Source: Candidatus Poribacteria bacterium (GTDB lineage Bacteria; Poribacteria; WGA-4E; WGA-3G). From it: a DNA stretch of 64,000 nt. A model generated the notes under the pieces. The model ran no database searches. It worked only from the letters and a program-made list of their open reading frames with translations, and was not told the origin of the DNA. Shown one piece after another: positions 9,298 to 17,755 of the stretch (position 1 is the stretch's first letter; each line of letters starts with the position of its first letter). A program made the translations under genes and the position numbers. Location: assembly GCA_022827625.1 (NCBI GenBank), contig JAJEIE010000027.1:110827-174826 (forward strand), read 5' to 3'.

Positions 9298-10086
9298 ATG
9301 AAATCGCGCCGTACACATCTCGCATGGATGGTATCTCTTGTTGTACACGTCTGCCTTGCAGTCGTTGTCGGGTATATAGCAATCTCGGCGAAGCAATTGA
9401 AGGCACACGATACTATTGATGTGAGTTTTTTTGTGCTTACACCACCACAAGCTCCGAAAAGAGATGTTGTTTCCAAACCGGAAGTGGTGCTTCCAACCCC
9501 TGTTCCGCCAGATTTGACGGTCGTTCCAGAAACTGAGACTACGCCACGTCGTACAACGCTTGCATGGGCAGCGAGATCGTCTGCAACGGCGGCACCAGCA
9601 ACGTCTCTAACGGGTGGTGCGCCAGCTGCACCGAGAGGACAACAGGTCAAAGTTTCGAGTGCCTCTCCAGTTATTGAGCATACCACGCAACCCTTGTCAA
9701 CTGCTGCGAAACTGCCGACGACATCAGATGCACTACCTACCACTGGATTGCCCAGTGAGGGTGGCATTACGGACGGTCTGAGTGCAGGGGTCGGGGACGG
9801 TTTAGGTAGCGGCACCGGTCGCGGTGCCTTCGGTTCGGGATCTGGTTTTGGACAAGGACGGACGCAAAACCGCGGCAAATTGAGCTCACTCGTAGAAGGC
9901 GCAGGTGCTGCGAATATCAATGCCTCATTGTCAGATGTGACAGAAAATATGGTCCTTGGTAATGGTATTCCACTGCTTCCCAAGGGGAGCCCGGGTGCTA
10001 TTATTCAGGGACGCGGCAAAGAGATTTTAGGTAGACTGAATCTTGTCCGTCTTGATGATCCGTTGCATCCAAACCTTGATATATGA
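9298..10086 (+). CDS. TonB-like N-terminal part of an interrupted DUF4159 protein
   Basis: 262 residues from ATG 9298, which has AGGAGG eight bases upstream (a GTG at 9289 overlaps that site and is unlikely). One TM helix near the N-terminus (SLVVHVCLAVVVGYIAI) resembles the anchor of TonB-type proteins. A proline-rich, low-complexity periplasmic region and a Gly-rich stretch (GDGLGSGTGRGAFGSGSGFGQG) follow. The start of a DUF4159 domain (LGRLNLVRLDDP) is then cut by TGA at 10084-10086. Reading on in the same frame gives the rest of the DUF4159 domain (see 10174), so this is the front part of one gene broken by a single stop codon or read through. Confidence 0.75.
   Translation: MKSRRTHLAWMVSLVVHVCLAVVVGYIAISAKQLKAHDTIDVSFFVLTPPQAPKRDVVSKPEVVLPTPVPPDLTVVPETETTPRRTTLAWAARSSATAAPATSLTGGAPAAPRGQQVKVSSASPVIEHTTQPLSTAAKLPTTSDALPTTGLPSEGGITDGLSAGVGDGLGSGTGRGAFGSGSGFGQGRTQNRGKLSSLVEGAGAANINASLSDVTENMVLGNGIPLLPKGSPGAIIQGRGKEILGRLNLVRLDDPLHPNLDI
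10084..10086 (+). other. In-frame TGA inside the DUF4159 domain
   Basis: The frame continues open from 10087 to 10881 without a frameshift (GSGIGHLRFGAGLPYL...), and the protein sense is continuous across the stop. TGA terminates many other genes here (for example at 1088 and 5795), so it is not a reassigned codon. One base change from TGG (Trp) would explain it. Sequencing error, recent nonsense mutation and programmed readthrough all remain possible. Confidence 0.7.
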
Positions 10087-10173
10087 GGGAGCGGTATCGG
10101 ACATCTCCGATTCGGGGCAGGTCTGCCCTATTTAGTCAAGTCTCTGAATACAGAAACCGGTATCCAGACCCAA

Positions 10174-10881
10174 ATGGTTGACGCAGTCCAAATTACGGAT
10201 GCAGCGTTTTTTGAGTCACCGATTATCTTTATGGAACCCGTTCCCAGTTCCTCAGTGAAACTCCAAAGCAACGGGTTGCTTGGGAATGCTGTCTGGCAGG
10301 TGAGTGGGGATCGCCCTTCCTTCGGTTATACTGACCGGGAAGCGCAGCGGATTCGTGAATATGTTATCAACCGCGGTGGGTTCATCTATATGCCCACCCA
10401 CGGAAATACGGAACAAGCGATGCAACCTGCGCTGCGGGTCTTACGTCAAATTCTTCCTGAGTATCATCTGGTATCAATTCCGCAAGACCACGAAATTTAC
10501 AATAGTTTCTATGAACTCAACGGACCCCTCCGTTTCCCCGTGCGGAAAATAGGGAGTACGATTCTTCATCACGGGCCCTATAGCCAGTTACAGGGCGTTT
10601 TTATTGATGATCGATTGGCGGTTCTCGTGGATACAGAAGCTATGATACATGTAATGGACGGTGCAGTGCAGAAACCGTTCTTCGGTCACTATCAGGACCG
10701 GAATAAGATTTTGGACGAGTTCGCACCGGCTGCCGCGCGACAACTTGTTAATGTTGTCATCTACGCAGTAACACACGGGAGCATCTCAGATTACAGCAAT
10801 TACATCCCCGCGGATGCCCTCGCTGATGGCGATATAGACAGCATGCCGAAGACGGCACCAAATGTTGCGGATCGATTGTAA
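10174..10881 (+). CDS. DUF4159 domain, C-terminal part of the interrupted gene
   Basis: 235 residues from the first ATG after the TGA; the open frame itself runs from 10087. It matches the body of DUF4159 (EYVINRGGFIYMP, LPEYHLVSIPQDHEIYN, GVFIDDRLAVLVD, LVNVVIYAVTHGS), a glutamine-amidotransferase-like domain of unknown function often found in large membrane-anchored proteins of marine bacteria. I see no ribosome site before ATG 10174. So independent translation is doubtful and it is best treated as the 3' half of the gene starting at 9298. A strong terminator follows. Confidence 0.65.
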   Translation: MVDAVQITDAAFFESPIIFMEPVPSSSVKLQSNGLLGNAVWQVSGDRPSFGYTDREAQRIREYVINRGGFIYMPTHGNTEQAMQPALRVLRQILPEYHLVSIPQDHEIYNSFYELNGPLRFPVRKIGSTILHHGPYSQLQGVFIDDRLAVLVDTEAMIHVMDGAVQKPFFGHYQDRNKILDEFAPAAARQLVNVVIYAVTHGSISDYSNYIPADALADGDIDSMPKTAPNVADRL

Positions 10882-10920
10882 CGGTTGTATAAAGCGTAAC
10901 ACAGAATTACCTGCGAACAA

Positions 10921-10957
10921 AAAGCCGCGTCAAGAGATTGACGCGGCTTTCTTTTTT
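10921..10957 (+). terminator. Rho-independent terminator
   Basis: A perfect 13-bp stem (10921-10933 with 10938-10950) closes a GAGA tetraloop and is followed by CTTTTTTC. It ends the DUF4159 transcript 40 bases after its stop. Confidence 0.93.
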
Positions 10958-11015
10958 CCGAAAACTTACCAAATTTCGCAAAAATAGGCAGGGCATAGCA
11001 AAATCGCGTTTCTAT

Positions 11016-11044
11016 TTGACAAACCATAGCCAGAAATGTATAAT
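11016..11044 (+). promoter_or_regulatory. Consensus sigma-70 promoter for the rhodanese gene
   Basis: TTGACA (11016-11021), 17-base spacer, TATAAT (11039-11044): a perfect match. Transcription should begin near 11051, about 84 bases before the ATG. Confidence 0.85.
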
Positions 11045-11134
11045 GTAACCAAGAAATTGCCCTATTCGGGCGCATCTTATAGGTTTATATTGATACAGTT
11101 TTAACAGAATAGAATATGGAGGCTTAACACAGAA

Positions 11135-11983
11135 ATGACTGATTACGCAAATCCTGATGTTTTAGTGAGTACGGAATGGGTAGCTGAACACGGTGGCGAT
11201 GATGGCGTTCGGTTACTTGAGGTTGATGTGGATACTGAGGCGTATGCTGAAGGGCATATCGCTGGCGCAGTGGGACTCAATTGGGAGACGCAGTTGTGCG
11301 ACCAGGTGCGACGCGATATCCTCACGAAAGAGCAGTTTGAGGCACTCTGCAATGACAGTGGTATCGCGAATGACACGACGATTATTTTCTATGGCGATAA
11401 TAACAATTGGTTCGCGACGTATGCTTTATGGCAATTCCGCTACTACGGTCACGACGAAAGCAGACTCAAGGTGATGAATGGTGGTCGCCAGAAATGGATT
11501 GATGAAGGTAGGGCACTTGTTACTGATGTTCCGAGTTACGCCGCGACAGGGTATCAAGCGAAGTTTCCTGATGACAATGTTCGGGCTACAGCCGGTACCG
11601 TTCGTGAGACACTCGGACAAGGCGTTGTGAACCTTGTTGATGTTCGTTCACCTGCTGAATTTACAGGTGAGGTCATTGCGCCGCCTGGCATGAGCGAAAC
11701 CGCACAACGTGGCGGACACATCCCGGGTGCCGCGAATATTCCGTGGGCGACAGCTGTTGCTGAAGATGGGACCTTTAAGTCTCACGACGAACTGCAAGCC
11801 ATTTACGGGGGGGCAGGGGTTGATGAAAGTAAGGAGACCGTTGCCTATTGCCGTATTGGCGAACGTTCATCGCACACATGGTTTGTGTTGAAGTACCTAC
11901 TCGGTTATGAAAAGGTCCGCAACTATGATGGTAGTTGGACAGAGTGGGGTAATCTCGTGGGGGCACCCATCGCACGCGACTAA
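11135..11983 (+). CDS. Sulfurtransferase with two rhodanese domains
   Basis: 282 residues, the usual length for thiosulfate or 3-mercaptopyruvate sulfurtransferases. The N-terminal rhodanese domain (about 8-125) is the inactive structural one. The C-terminal domain (about 150-275) carries the active cysteine in the loop CRIGERS. That loop is closer to thiosulfate sulfurtransferase (CRxGxR) than to mercaptopyruvate sulfurtransferase (CGSGVTA). It transfers sulfane sulfur to thiophilic acceptors in the cytoplasm. It has its own consensus promoter and a GGAGG site. Confidence 0.92.
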   Translation: MTDYANPDVLVSTEWVAEHGGDDGVRLLEVDVDTEAYAEGHIAGAVGLNWETQLCDQVRRDILTKEQFEALCNDSGIANDTTIIFYGDNNNWFATYALWQFRYYGHDESRLKVMNGGRQKWIDEGRALVTDVPSYAATGYQAKFPDDNVRATAGTVRETLGQGVVNLVDVRSPAEFTGEVIAPPGMSETAQRGGHIPGAANIPWATAVAEDGTFKSHDELQAIYGGAGVDESKETVAYCRIGERSSHTWFVLKYLLGYEKVRNYDGSWTEWGNLVGAPIARD

Positions 11984-11989
11984 AGGAGT

Positions 11990-12084
11990 GGCTATCAGCC
12001 TTCGGCTGTCGGTCATCAGTAACTGTCACTCGCGAGATGTGTAACTTCACTCCCTGACGGCTGAAAGCCGACGGCTGATAACTA
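11990..12084. repeat. Palindromic intergenic repeat
   Basis: Two arms of about 30 bases are imperfect reverse complements: TATCAGCC-TCGGCT-TC at the left and GCCGACGGCTGATAAC at the right. They flank about 30 bases. The arms themselves contain shorter GGCTGA/TCAGCC repeats. This has the form of a dispersed REP/MITE-like element and could fold into a long hairpin between the rhodanese gene and the next gene. Confidence 0.6.
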
Positions 12085-12092
12085 CTAAAAAA

Positions 12093-12386
12093 ATGTCTAA
12101 ATTTGTTTCTGCCCACGTCATTGCTTGTATGACACGTCAAGATGTTGCGCGATTGCTGAAGCGTTTCAAAGAAGAAGAGAATGCTGATGTGAAGAATATC
12201 CGGGTTTTGTGCGATACGCTTTCAGGACGGATGGTTTGCGAATGGGAGGCACGCGATCGTGTTACCTTAGTTGAATGGCTTAAAAAGTGCAACGTCCAGT
12301 TGCGCGGCACCGGTGAATGGGTGATGGCAGTCCAATATGAGTCAATGGATGATGAGTTAGTGACTCCGCCCCGGTATGTTCCTTAG
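12093..12386 (+). CDS. Small alpha/beta protein, DUF4242-like
   Basis: 97 residues, no signal peptide or membrane segment. The pattern of strand, helix (RQDVARLLKRFKE), strand (KNIRVLCD), strand (RMVCEWEA) and helix (RVTLVEWLKKC) suggests a ferredoxin-like fold such as DUF4242. No catalytic motif is evident. There is no clear ribosome site before the ATG, which follows an A-rich run. It is followed after 35 bases by the pterin synthase gene, so it probably belongs to that transcript. Confidence 0.6.
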   Translation: MSKFVSAHVIACMTRQDVARLLKRFKEEENADVKNIRVLCDTLSGRMVCEWEARDRVTLVEWLKKCNVQLRGTGEWVMAVQYESMDDELVTPPRYVP

Positions 12387-12421
12387 AGGTTCAAGCGTAC
12401 AAGATAACGGCAAAAAAACCG

Positions 12422-13249
12422 ATGTATTACTTAACCCGACAGACGGCGTTTGAAGCATCACATTACAATCGTATTCCTGGATTGAGCGATGCCGAAAACT
12501 TTAAACTGTTCGGTGCCGCTGCGAACCCAAATAGCCACGGGCATAACTATATCCTTGAGGTAATGGTGAAAGGCGATGTCGATGCCGATGACGGAATGGT
12601 TATCAATCTTGTAACGTTGGATGCGTTGTTGAAGACAGAGGTGCTCACCAATTACGATCATAAGCACCTGAACCAGCAACATCCGGTTTTTGCAGGCAAC
12701 CCGCATTTGCAACCGACATGTGAAAACATCGCTATTGAGATTTGGCAACGCCTCAAGCCTTCTCTGCCGGATGGAATGTTGCATAGGGTACGTCTCTACG
12801 AAAGTGCTACGAATTTTGCTGACTACCATGGAGAAGAACAGGTGGTTTATCTTACCAAAGTTTACGAATTCAGTTCTGCCCATCGTTTGCACAGCCATGT
12901 TCTCAGCGATGAAGAAAACCGAGATATCTTCGGAAAGTGTAACAATCCAGCAGGTCATGGACATAACTATGTTCTGGAAGTTACTGTAAAGGGTGACGTG
13001 GATCTAAGAACTGGGTTGGTTGCGGGTTTGGATTTTCTTGATGAAGTCGTTCAGAAACAGGTTTACACACGCTTCGATTATAAACACCTGAATCTTGATG
13101 CCCCTGAATTTGAAAGACTTAATCCGACTTCGGAAAACTTCGTCAAAGTGCTATGGGATGTACTGGAACCGAATTTGCGTCCGGTCGTTTTACATCGCCT
13201 TCGTTTGCGGGAAACGCCAAAAAATCATTTCGATTACTACGGCGAGTAA
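12422..13249 (+). CDS. Tandem 6-pyruvoyl-tetrahydropterin synthase / QueD-family fusion
   Basis: 275 residues made of two complete PTPS/QueD domains (about 1-137 and 141-275). Domain 2 has the full set seen in the family: zinc-binding His154, His179 and His181 (HGHNY) and the catalytic Cys173 in GKCNNP. Domain 1 keeps His14, His39 and His41, but alanine (position 33, GAAANP) replaces the catalytic cysteine. So only the second domain should be catalytically normal; the first may be structural or bind ligand. The family converts dihydroneopterin triphosphate to 6-pyruvoyl-tetrahydropterin or 6-carboxy-tetrahydropterin. It is directly followed by folE. Confidence 0.88.
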   Translation: MYYLTRQTAFEASHYNRIPGLSDAENFKLFGAAANPNSHGHNYILEVMVKGDVDADDGMVINLVTLDALLKTEVLTNYDHKHLNQQHPVFAGNPHLQPTCENIAIEIWQRLKPSLPDGMLHRVRLYESATNFADYHGEEQVVYLTKVYEFSSAHRLHSHVLSDEENRDIFGKCNNPAGHGHNYVLEVTVKGDVDLRTGLVAGLDFLDEVVQKQVYTRFDYKHLNLDAPEFERLNPTSENFVKVLWDVLEPNLRPVVLHRLRLRETPKNHFDYYGE

Positions 13250-13304
13250 TCTGTTTTTTTAGTAGACGCAGTTAAAATAGTGGAATGGAGACCATTTTAA
13301 CATA

Positions 13305-13883
13305 ATGGAGCTTAAGCAGGGGGCTTCTAACCCCGAATTAGAGGAACTTTTCACCAACCTTCTTGAAAATTTAGGTGAAGACCCGAAGCGTCAAGGTCTT
13401 GTGAGGACACCGAGTCGTGCTGCCAAGGCGATGCAGTTTCTAACCAGCGGCTATCACCAAGATATTGATAAAATTTTGAACAAGGCTATCTTTGACGAGG
13501 ATTATGATGAAATGGTGATCGTCAAAGATATTGAATTTTACAGTCTCTGCGAACATCATATTCTGCCGTTCTGGGGCAGGTGTCATGTTGGGTATCTCCC
13601 ACACAATCGGATTATCGGTCTGAGTAAAATTCCGCGTATCGTAGATATGTTTTCTCGGCGTTTGCAGGTACAGGAGCGGCTCACACGTGAGATCGCCGAG
13701 GCATTGGAAACCGCACTCGATCCGCGTGGTGTTGCCGTAGTGATAGAAGGGCAACATCTCTGCATGATGGCGCGCGGCGTGCAAAAACAAGCACCCCGGA
13801 TGACAACAAATGTCATGTTGGGAACTTTCCGAGAGGATAGTTCAACGCGTGCAGAGTTTTTGCGATGCATCCAGATATCCTGA
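13305..13883 (+). CDS. folE: GTP cyclohydrolase I
   Basis: 192 residues, full length for FolE. It converts GTP to 7,8-dihydroneopterin triphosphate, the first step of folate, biopterin and queuosine synthesis. The zinc site is visible as CEHHILPF, plus the later cysteine and histidine in [11 protein letters not shown]. Lies between the PTPS fusion and an SDR gene, 55 and 75 bases away, so the order matches a pterin pathway operon. Confidence 0.96.
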   Translation: MELKQGASNPELEELFTNLLENLGEDPKRQGLVRTPSRAAKAMQFLTSGYHQDIDKILNKAIFDEDYDEMVIVKDIEFYSLCEHHILPFWGRCHVGYLPHNRIIGLSKIPRIVDMFSRRLQVQERLTREIAEALETALDPRGVAVVIEGQHLCMMARGVQKQAPRMTTNVMLGTFREDSSTRAEFLRCIQIS

Positions 13884-13957
13884 CCTAAATCTTTTGGACC
13901 TTGTGGATACCCAAATTGAGATAAAGTTCAAATGCAAATCGAAATGTGGAGACGAGC

Positions 13958-14710
13958 ATGATTCCACCTACTCATCCGAATCAAGCGGATATAGGGGCAC
14001 TGAGCGGAAAAGTTGCAGTGATTACCGGAGGATCAAAAGGGATTGGTAAAGCGATCGCCTTTGGTTTGGCTGCAGCGGGTGCGAAAGTTGTGCTTGCTGC
14101 TCGGACCCCTGCGCCCCTTGAACAGGTGGCAGCGGGTCTTAGAGAAGGTGGTGCCGAAGCACTCGCTGTGCCAACGGATGTAACCGACGCAGCGGCGGTA
14201 CGAGGGCTTGTCCAAAAAACGCTGGATGTTTACCAACGCTTAGATATCCTGATCAACAATGCCGGGATTGGTCGTTTCGGGACGGTCGCCGATTTCACAC
14301 CCAGTGATTGGGATGCGGTCCTTAACTCTAACTTAAAGGCGATTTATCTTTGCACGCAATCCGCGCTTTCACCGATGTTAGCACAAGGCGGTGGGCAGAT
14401 TATTAATGTGCTTTCAATCGCTGCGAAGGTTCCGTTTGCGGCATCAAGCGCGTATTGTGCCGCGAAGGCAGGCGCGTTGGCATTTACAAAGGTTTTAGCA
14501 GGTGAAGTCCGCCAACAGAATATTCGGGTGACTGCTATACTCCCGGGTTCGGTGCATACGCCATTTTGGGATGATATTCCACAGCACCCAGATTTTGAAC
14601 AGATGCTTAAACCCGACCATGTAGCCGATACGGTTGTCTCGGTTTGCCAACAACCCTCGGGTATGGTAACCGAAGAAATTGTCGTGATGCCACCGTTGGG
14701 AATTCTTTAA
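13958..14710 (+). CDS. Short-chain dehydrogenase/reductase, possibly a pterin (sepiapterin-type) reductase
   Basis: 250 residues. ATG 13958 has GGAG six bases upstream; an upstream GTG at 13946 overlaps that site. Classical SDR motifs are present: the nucleotide loop TGGSKGIG, NNAG, a catalytic serine region (INVLSIAA) and YCAAK (Tyr-x-x-x-Lys). The arginine pattern after the second strand (AARTPAP) favours NADPH. Its place after PTPS and FolE suggests the third step of tetrahydrobiopterin synthesis, but SDR substrates cannot be read from sequence, so FabG-like or other reductase roles are open. Confidence 0.82.
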   Translation: MIPPTHPNQADIGALSGKVAVITGGSKGIGKAIAFGLAAAGAKVVLAARTPAPLEQVAAGLREGGAEALAVPTDVTDAAAVRGLVQKTLDVYQRLDILINNAGIGRFGTVADFTPSDWDAVLNSNLKAIYLCTQSALSPMLAQGGGQIINVLSIAAKVPFAASSAYCAAKAGALAFTKVLAGEVRQQNIRVTAILPGSVHTPFWDDIPQHPDFEQMLKPDHVADTVVSVCQQPSGMVTEEIVVMPPLGIL

Positions 14711-14801
14711 TAACCCAAGTTGCTACTAACAAATTTCAAATACTTCAATAAGGTTTCCAGACACTTTCTTCACTCCGGAGGAGTGATATGTCTATAGAAA
14801 T

Positions 14802-16211
14802 TCAAAACGTAAAGTTTCCAACCTTCCGTGAGATACGAATTTTGCGGATAGCACGTTCATCGGCATCTATGACCGTAATGACTGAATCCCGTAATTTGAG
14901 TTCGATTCCAGTTTCTGGGATAGTTCCGGTGCGTTCCAAAATATAGCCTGCGACTGTTTCGTAATCGCCTTCAGGGATTGGGAGTCGGTACTGTTCTTTG
15001 AGCAGATTGACTTCGGTTCTTCCATCGCATTCGAGGATTTTCGGGGCGATTAAGCGGATAAAGTCAGGTTCATCACGTTCATCGGCGAATTCTCCAACAA
15101 TTTCTTCAACAAGGTCTTCGACGGTAACAAGTCCAACGGTGCCGCCATATTCATCCACAGCAAATACCATGGTGTGTCGTGTGTCTTGGATCTCTTTGAG
15201 AAGGGCATTGATATTTTTTGATTCGGGGACGAAGTGCAAGGCTGTGCGGATAAAAGGTTCCACTGTTTCAGGTTGGGGGTCTTTTCTTTTGGGTTGATTT
15301 GTCCGAGTCGGTTCTTGGTCTTTTCCCGAAGCACTTGGGTTGTTGCCAGTGCTATCTGACGGAACATCATCGTAAATAACATCTAAGAGGTTAATGATCC
15401 CAATAATGTTATAGATGTGTTCTTCGTAGACTGGGATTCTCGAAAAGCCGGAGTCAGCGGCGATTTGCAAAAAATCTTCGCATTTTGTGTTTTTTTCGAT
15501 GGCAACGATATCAACAAGCGGAATCATGACTTGAGCCACCGTTCGGTCTTGAAGGTTGAGCAGGCTATGAATCATCCTACGTTGGTCTGTCAGTAGGTTT
15601 CCTGAACGTTCACCAATAATTGCGAGGAGCCGTAATTCTTCACGTTGGGCATCAGGACTTTGGGTGCGGGCACTTCTGTCTATGAGTTTGATGAGAAATT
15701 GTGTGAGATTTTGGACGAGATAAATAAGGGGTTTGAAAATCATCTCAGAAACCCTGAGAGGGTAAGCATAACGTATTGCTAAGGTATCGGCTTTGACCCG
15801 AAAGACCGTTTTCGGTAAAATTTCTCCGAAAATCAGAAGCAGTGCCGTTATACCAGCAGTAGCGATTAATCCTTGTAGGCTTACCGCAAGGTTCGGAAAC
15901 CCACGTGCGACAAGTCCCTCGCCAAGTTGTGCGATGAGCACATTTGCAAGGTTCGTTCCGACTAAGGTGAGGGCAAGCATCCGCTGCGGGGATTCAACTA
16001 AGCGGTGAATAATGCTTGCTTTGGTGTCATCGGATTCAACGAGTTGATTAAGTCGGATTTTGTTAACGGATACGAGCGCTGTCTCTGAACCGGAGTAGAA
16101 AGCCGATAGCACGAGGCAGACGAGCACTGCAACCGCGAATGAACTGAGCACCGCGATTTGTGCTGTGCCACTGGCACCCAATAAAAAGAGGGATAGGAAG
16201 AGAATTTTCAA
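14802..16211 (-). CDS. CNNM/CorC-family membrane protein (DUF21, CBS pair, CorC_HlyC)
   Basis: 469 residues. An N-terminal DUF21 domain with several TM helices contains the family signature FYSGSETALVSVNKIRL. Two CBS domains follow (about 215-375; DEYGGTVGLVTVEDLVEEIVGEF) and then a CorC_HlyC domain. A Ser/Asn/Lys-rich insert with many charged residues separates the CBS repeats. The family is linked to magnesium or cobalt efflux. TTG start with GGAGAC upstream, only 3 bases after the stop of the related gene 16215-17558, so they form one operon. Confidence 0.92.
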   Translation of the reverse strand: MKILFLSLFLLGASGTAQIAVLSSFAVAVLVCLVLSAFYSGSETALVSVNKIRLNQLVESDDTKASIIHRLVESPQRMLALTLVGTNLANVLIAQLGEGLVARGFPNLAVSLQGLIATAGITALLLIFGEILPKTVFRVKADTLAIRYAYPLRVSEMIFKPLIYLVQNLTQFLIKLIDRSARTQSPDAQREELRLLAIIGERSGNLLTDQRRMIHSLLNLQDRTVAQVMIPLVDIVAIEKNTKCEDFLQIAADSGFSRIPVYEEHIYNIIGIINLLDVIYDDVPSDSTGNNPSASGKDQEPTRTNQPKRKDPQPETVEPFIRTALHFVPESKNINALLKEIQDTRHTMVFAVDEYGGTVGLVTVEDLVEEIVGEFADERDEPDFIRLIAPKILECDGRTEVNLLKEQYRLPIPEGDYETVAGYILERTGTIPETGIELKLRDSVITVIDADERAIRKIRISRKVGNFTF

Positions 16212-16214
16212 TTG

Positions 16215-17558
16215 TTACGTCTCCACTTTCGGCGTAACTGGCAGCTTGATAAATAGGCTTGTGATGACATTGCCTTCTGTAGCCGTTATTTCAAATTTGA
16301 TGCCGTTTTCGTCAGTGTATGATTCCCCGACTGAAGGGATTCTACCGAAGAGTCCAAAAGCATAACCACCGATGGTGTCAACGTCATCTTCACTGAGTTT
16401 TAGTTCGTCAAACTGATGATTGAGTTCTCGGATACTCATTCTGCCGGACACTTCGAGTAACAATGGGTCTGTGGAGTGTGCAACGAAATCAGGTAAAGAT
16501 TCGTCTCTATCATGTTCGTCGATGATGTCGCCGACTACCTGTTCAACGATGTCTTCGGTTGTAACGATGCCCGAAACGCCGCCATATTCATCTAAGAGAA
16601 TCGCCATTTTTGTTTTTTCATGTTTAAGTTGTAGCAGTAACACACCGATTTTACGGGTTTCAAGCACTAAAATGGGTTCTCGAATAAGCGGGGCGTTAGT
16701 GGGTGCGTTAGGGGTTGTATCTCGTTTTTCGAGGAACGCATCAAGGGTGAGTGAATTCACTGAGGCGCGCCGCCAAAGCGGAAAGTCTTTGACATAGAAG
16801 ATTCCGCAGATATTATCAATCTGGTCTCGATAGACTGGAATGCGTGAAAATCCTGACTCCTTTGCTTGTTTCAGCGTTTCTTGAATAGTATTAGACGTGG
16901 GGACTGCGATAACTTCTGTCCGAGGCACCATAATTTCTCTTGCTTCAATATCGCGCAACTCAAGAATATTGCTCACAATTGCCCGTTCATCTTCGGGAAG
17001 TGCTTCTTCGTGGTAGGTGTTGACGATCTCTTTGAAATCTGTAGCGGTGAGATGCTCGGTATCAGGCGTGTGTCCAGTAAATATGGGAACGAGGAAGTCT
17101 ATGATACGTCTCAGTAACGCTCTTAGCGGTGTAATGCAGATCGAAAATATCCACAAAGGTGGTGCTGTTATTTTTGCAAAGGTCTCGGCGTGCTTAATTG
17201 CGTAAGTCTTTGGAGCCATCTCACCGAAAATGAGCATGAGCAGGACGCTAAGAACTGTGGCTACGGCAAAATGAAGCACTTCCGTACTTTCGGGCAAGAC
17301 TCGCTTAATGAGCCACAACATGAGGATGGCAAATGAGACGTTTACAAGATTATTACCAAGCAGAACGGTAATGAATAATCTCGGCGGGTTGTCAACGAAG
17401 TTGACAATAGCAGACGTTCTGCCCTTTTCAAAACGGAAACGCTCAATCTGCACCTGCGTAAGCGCGCATAAAGCCGTCTCGGATCCCGAAAAGAAGCCAG
17501 ACAAAACGAGTAACCCTGTCAAACTGATTAGGTAAGGGAGTAGTGGAACAACTTCCAT
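16215..17558 (-). CDS. CNNM/CorC-family membrane protein (DUF21, CBS pair, CorC_HlyC)
   Basis: 447 residues with the same layout as the next gene: FFSGSETALCALTQVQIERF in DUF21, four hydrophobic helices, paired CBS domains (ARE-IMVPRTEV, LLDEYGGVSGIVTTEDIVEQVVGDI) and a C-terminal CorC_HlyC domain. It is a paralogue, not an identical copy. Two tandem copies with such close spacing suggest a hetero-oligomeric ion transporter, as inferred for other tandem CorC pairs. Ion specificity cannot be told. Confidence 0.92.
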   Translation of the reverse strand: MEVVPLLPYLISLTGLLVLSGFFSGSETALCALTQVQIERFRFEKGRTSAIVNFVDNPPRLFITVLLGNNLVNVSFAILMLWLIKRVLPESTEVLHFAVATVLSVLLMLIFGEMAPKTYAIKHAETFAKITAPPLWIFSICITPLRALLRRIIDFLVPIFTGHTPDTEHLTATDFKEIVNTYHEEALPEDERAIVSNILELRDIEAREIMVPRTEVIAVPTSNTIQETLKQAKESGFSRIPVYRDQIDNICGIFYVKDFPLWRRASVNSLTLDAFLEKRDTTPNAPTNAPLIREPILVLETRKIGVLLLQLKHEKTKMAILLDEYGGVSGIVTTEDIVEQVVGDIIDEHDRDESLPDFVAHSTDPLLLEVSGRMSIRELNHQFDELKLSEDDVDTIGGYAFGLFGRIPSVGESYTDENGIKFEITATEGNVITSLFIKLPVTPKVET

Positions 17559-17676
17559 TCTTTTTATGAAGCAATCTTTCGGTAGAATTGGCGATCCGAA
17601 ACTTGCTCTTGATTATACGAAATTAGCGAGAATTTATGGACTGGAATTTCTATCTGATTTTTTTAATACTAACATA

Positions 17677-17705
17677 TTGACAAATAAATCGCAAGAAAAA
17701 ATATT
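17677..17705 (+). promoter_or_regulatory. Probable promoter for eda
   Basis: TTGACA (17677-17682), 17-base spacer, AATATT (17700-17705). A good -35 but a weak -10, about 50 bases before the start codon. Confidence 0.4.
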
Positions 17706-17755
17706 TGCTATTCAATGTAGCGAATAGTTAATGGTTAATAGTATTGGGGATTTTC

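Noticed and set aside
9298..10881. TGA recoded as an amino acid across the genome
   Set aside because: Several solid genes end at TGA with a homologous C-terminus (for example 1088-1090), so TGA is a stop here.
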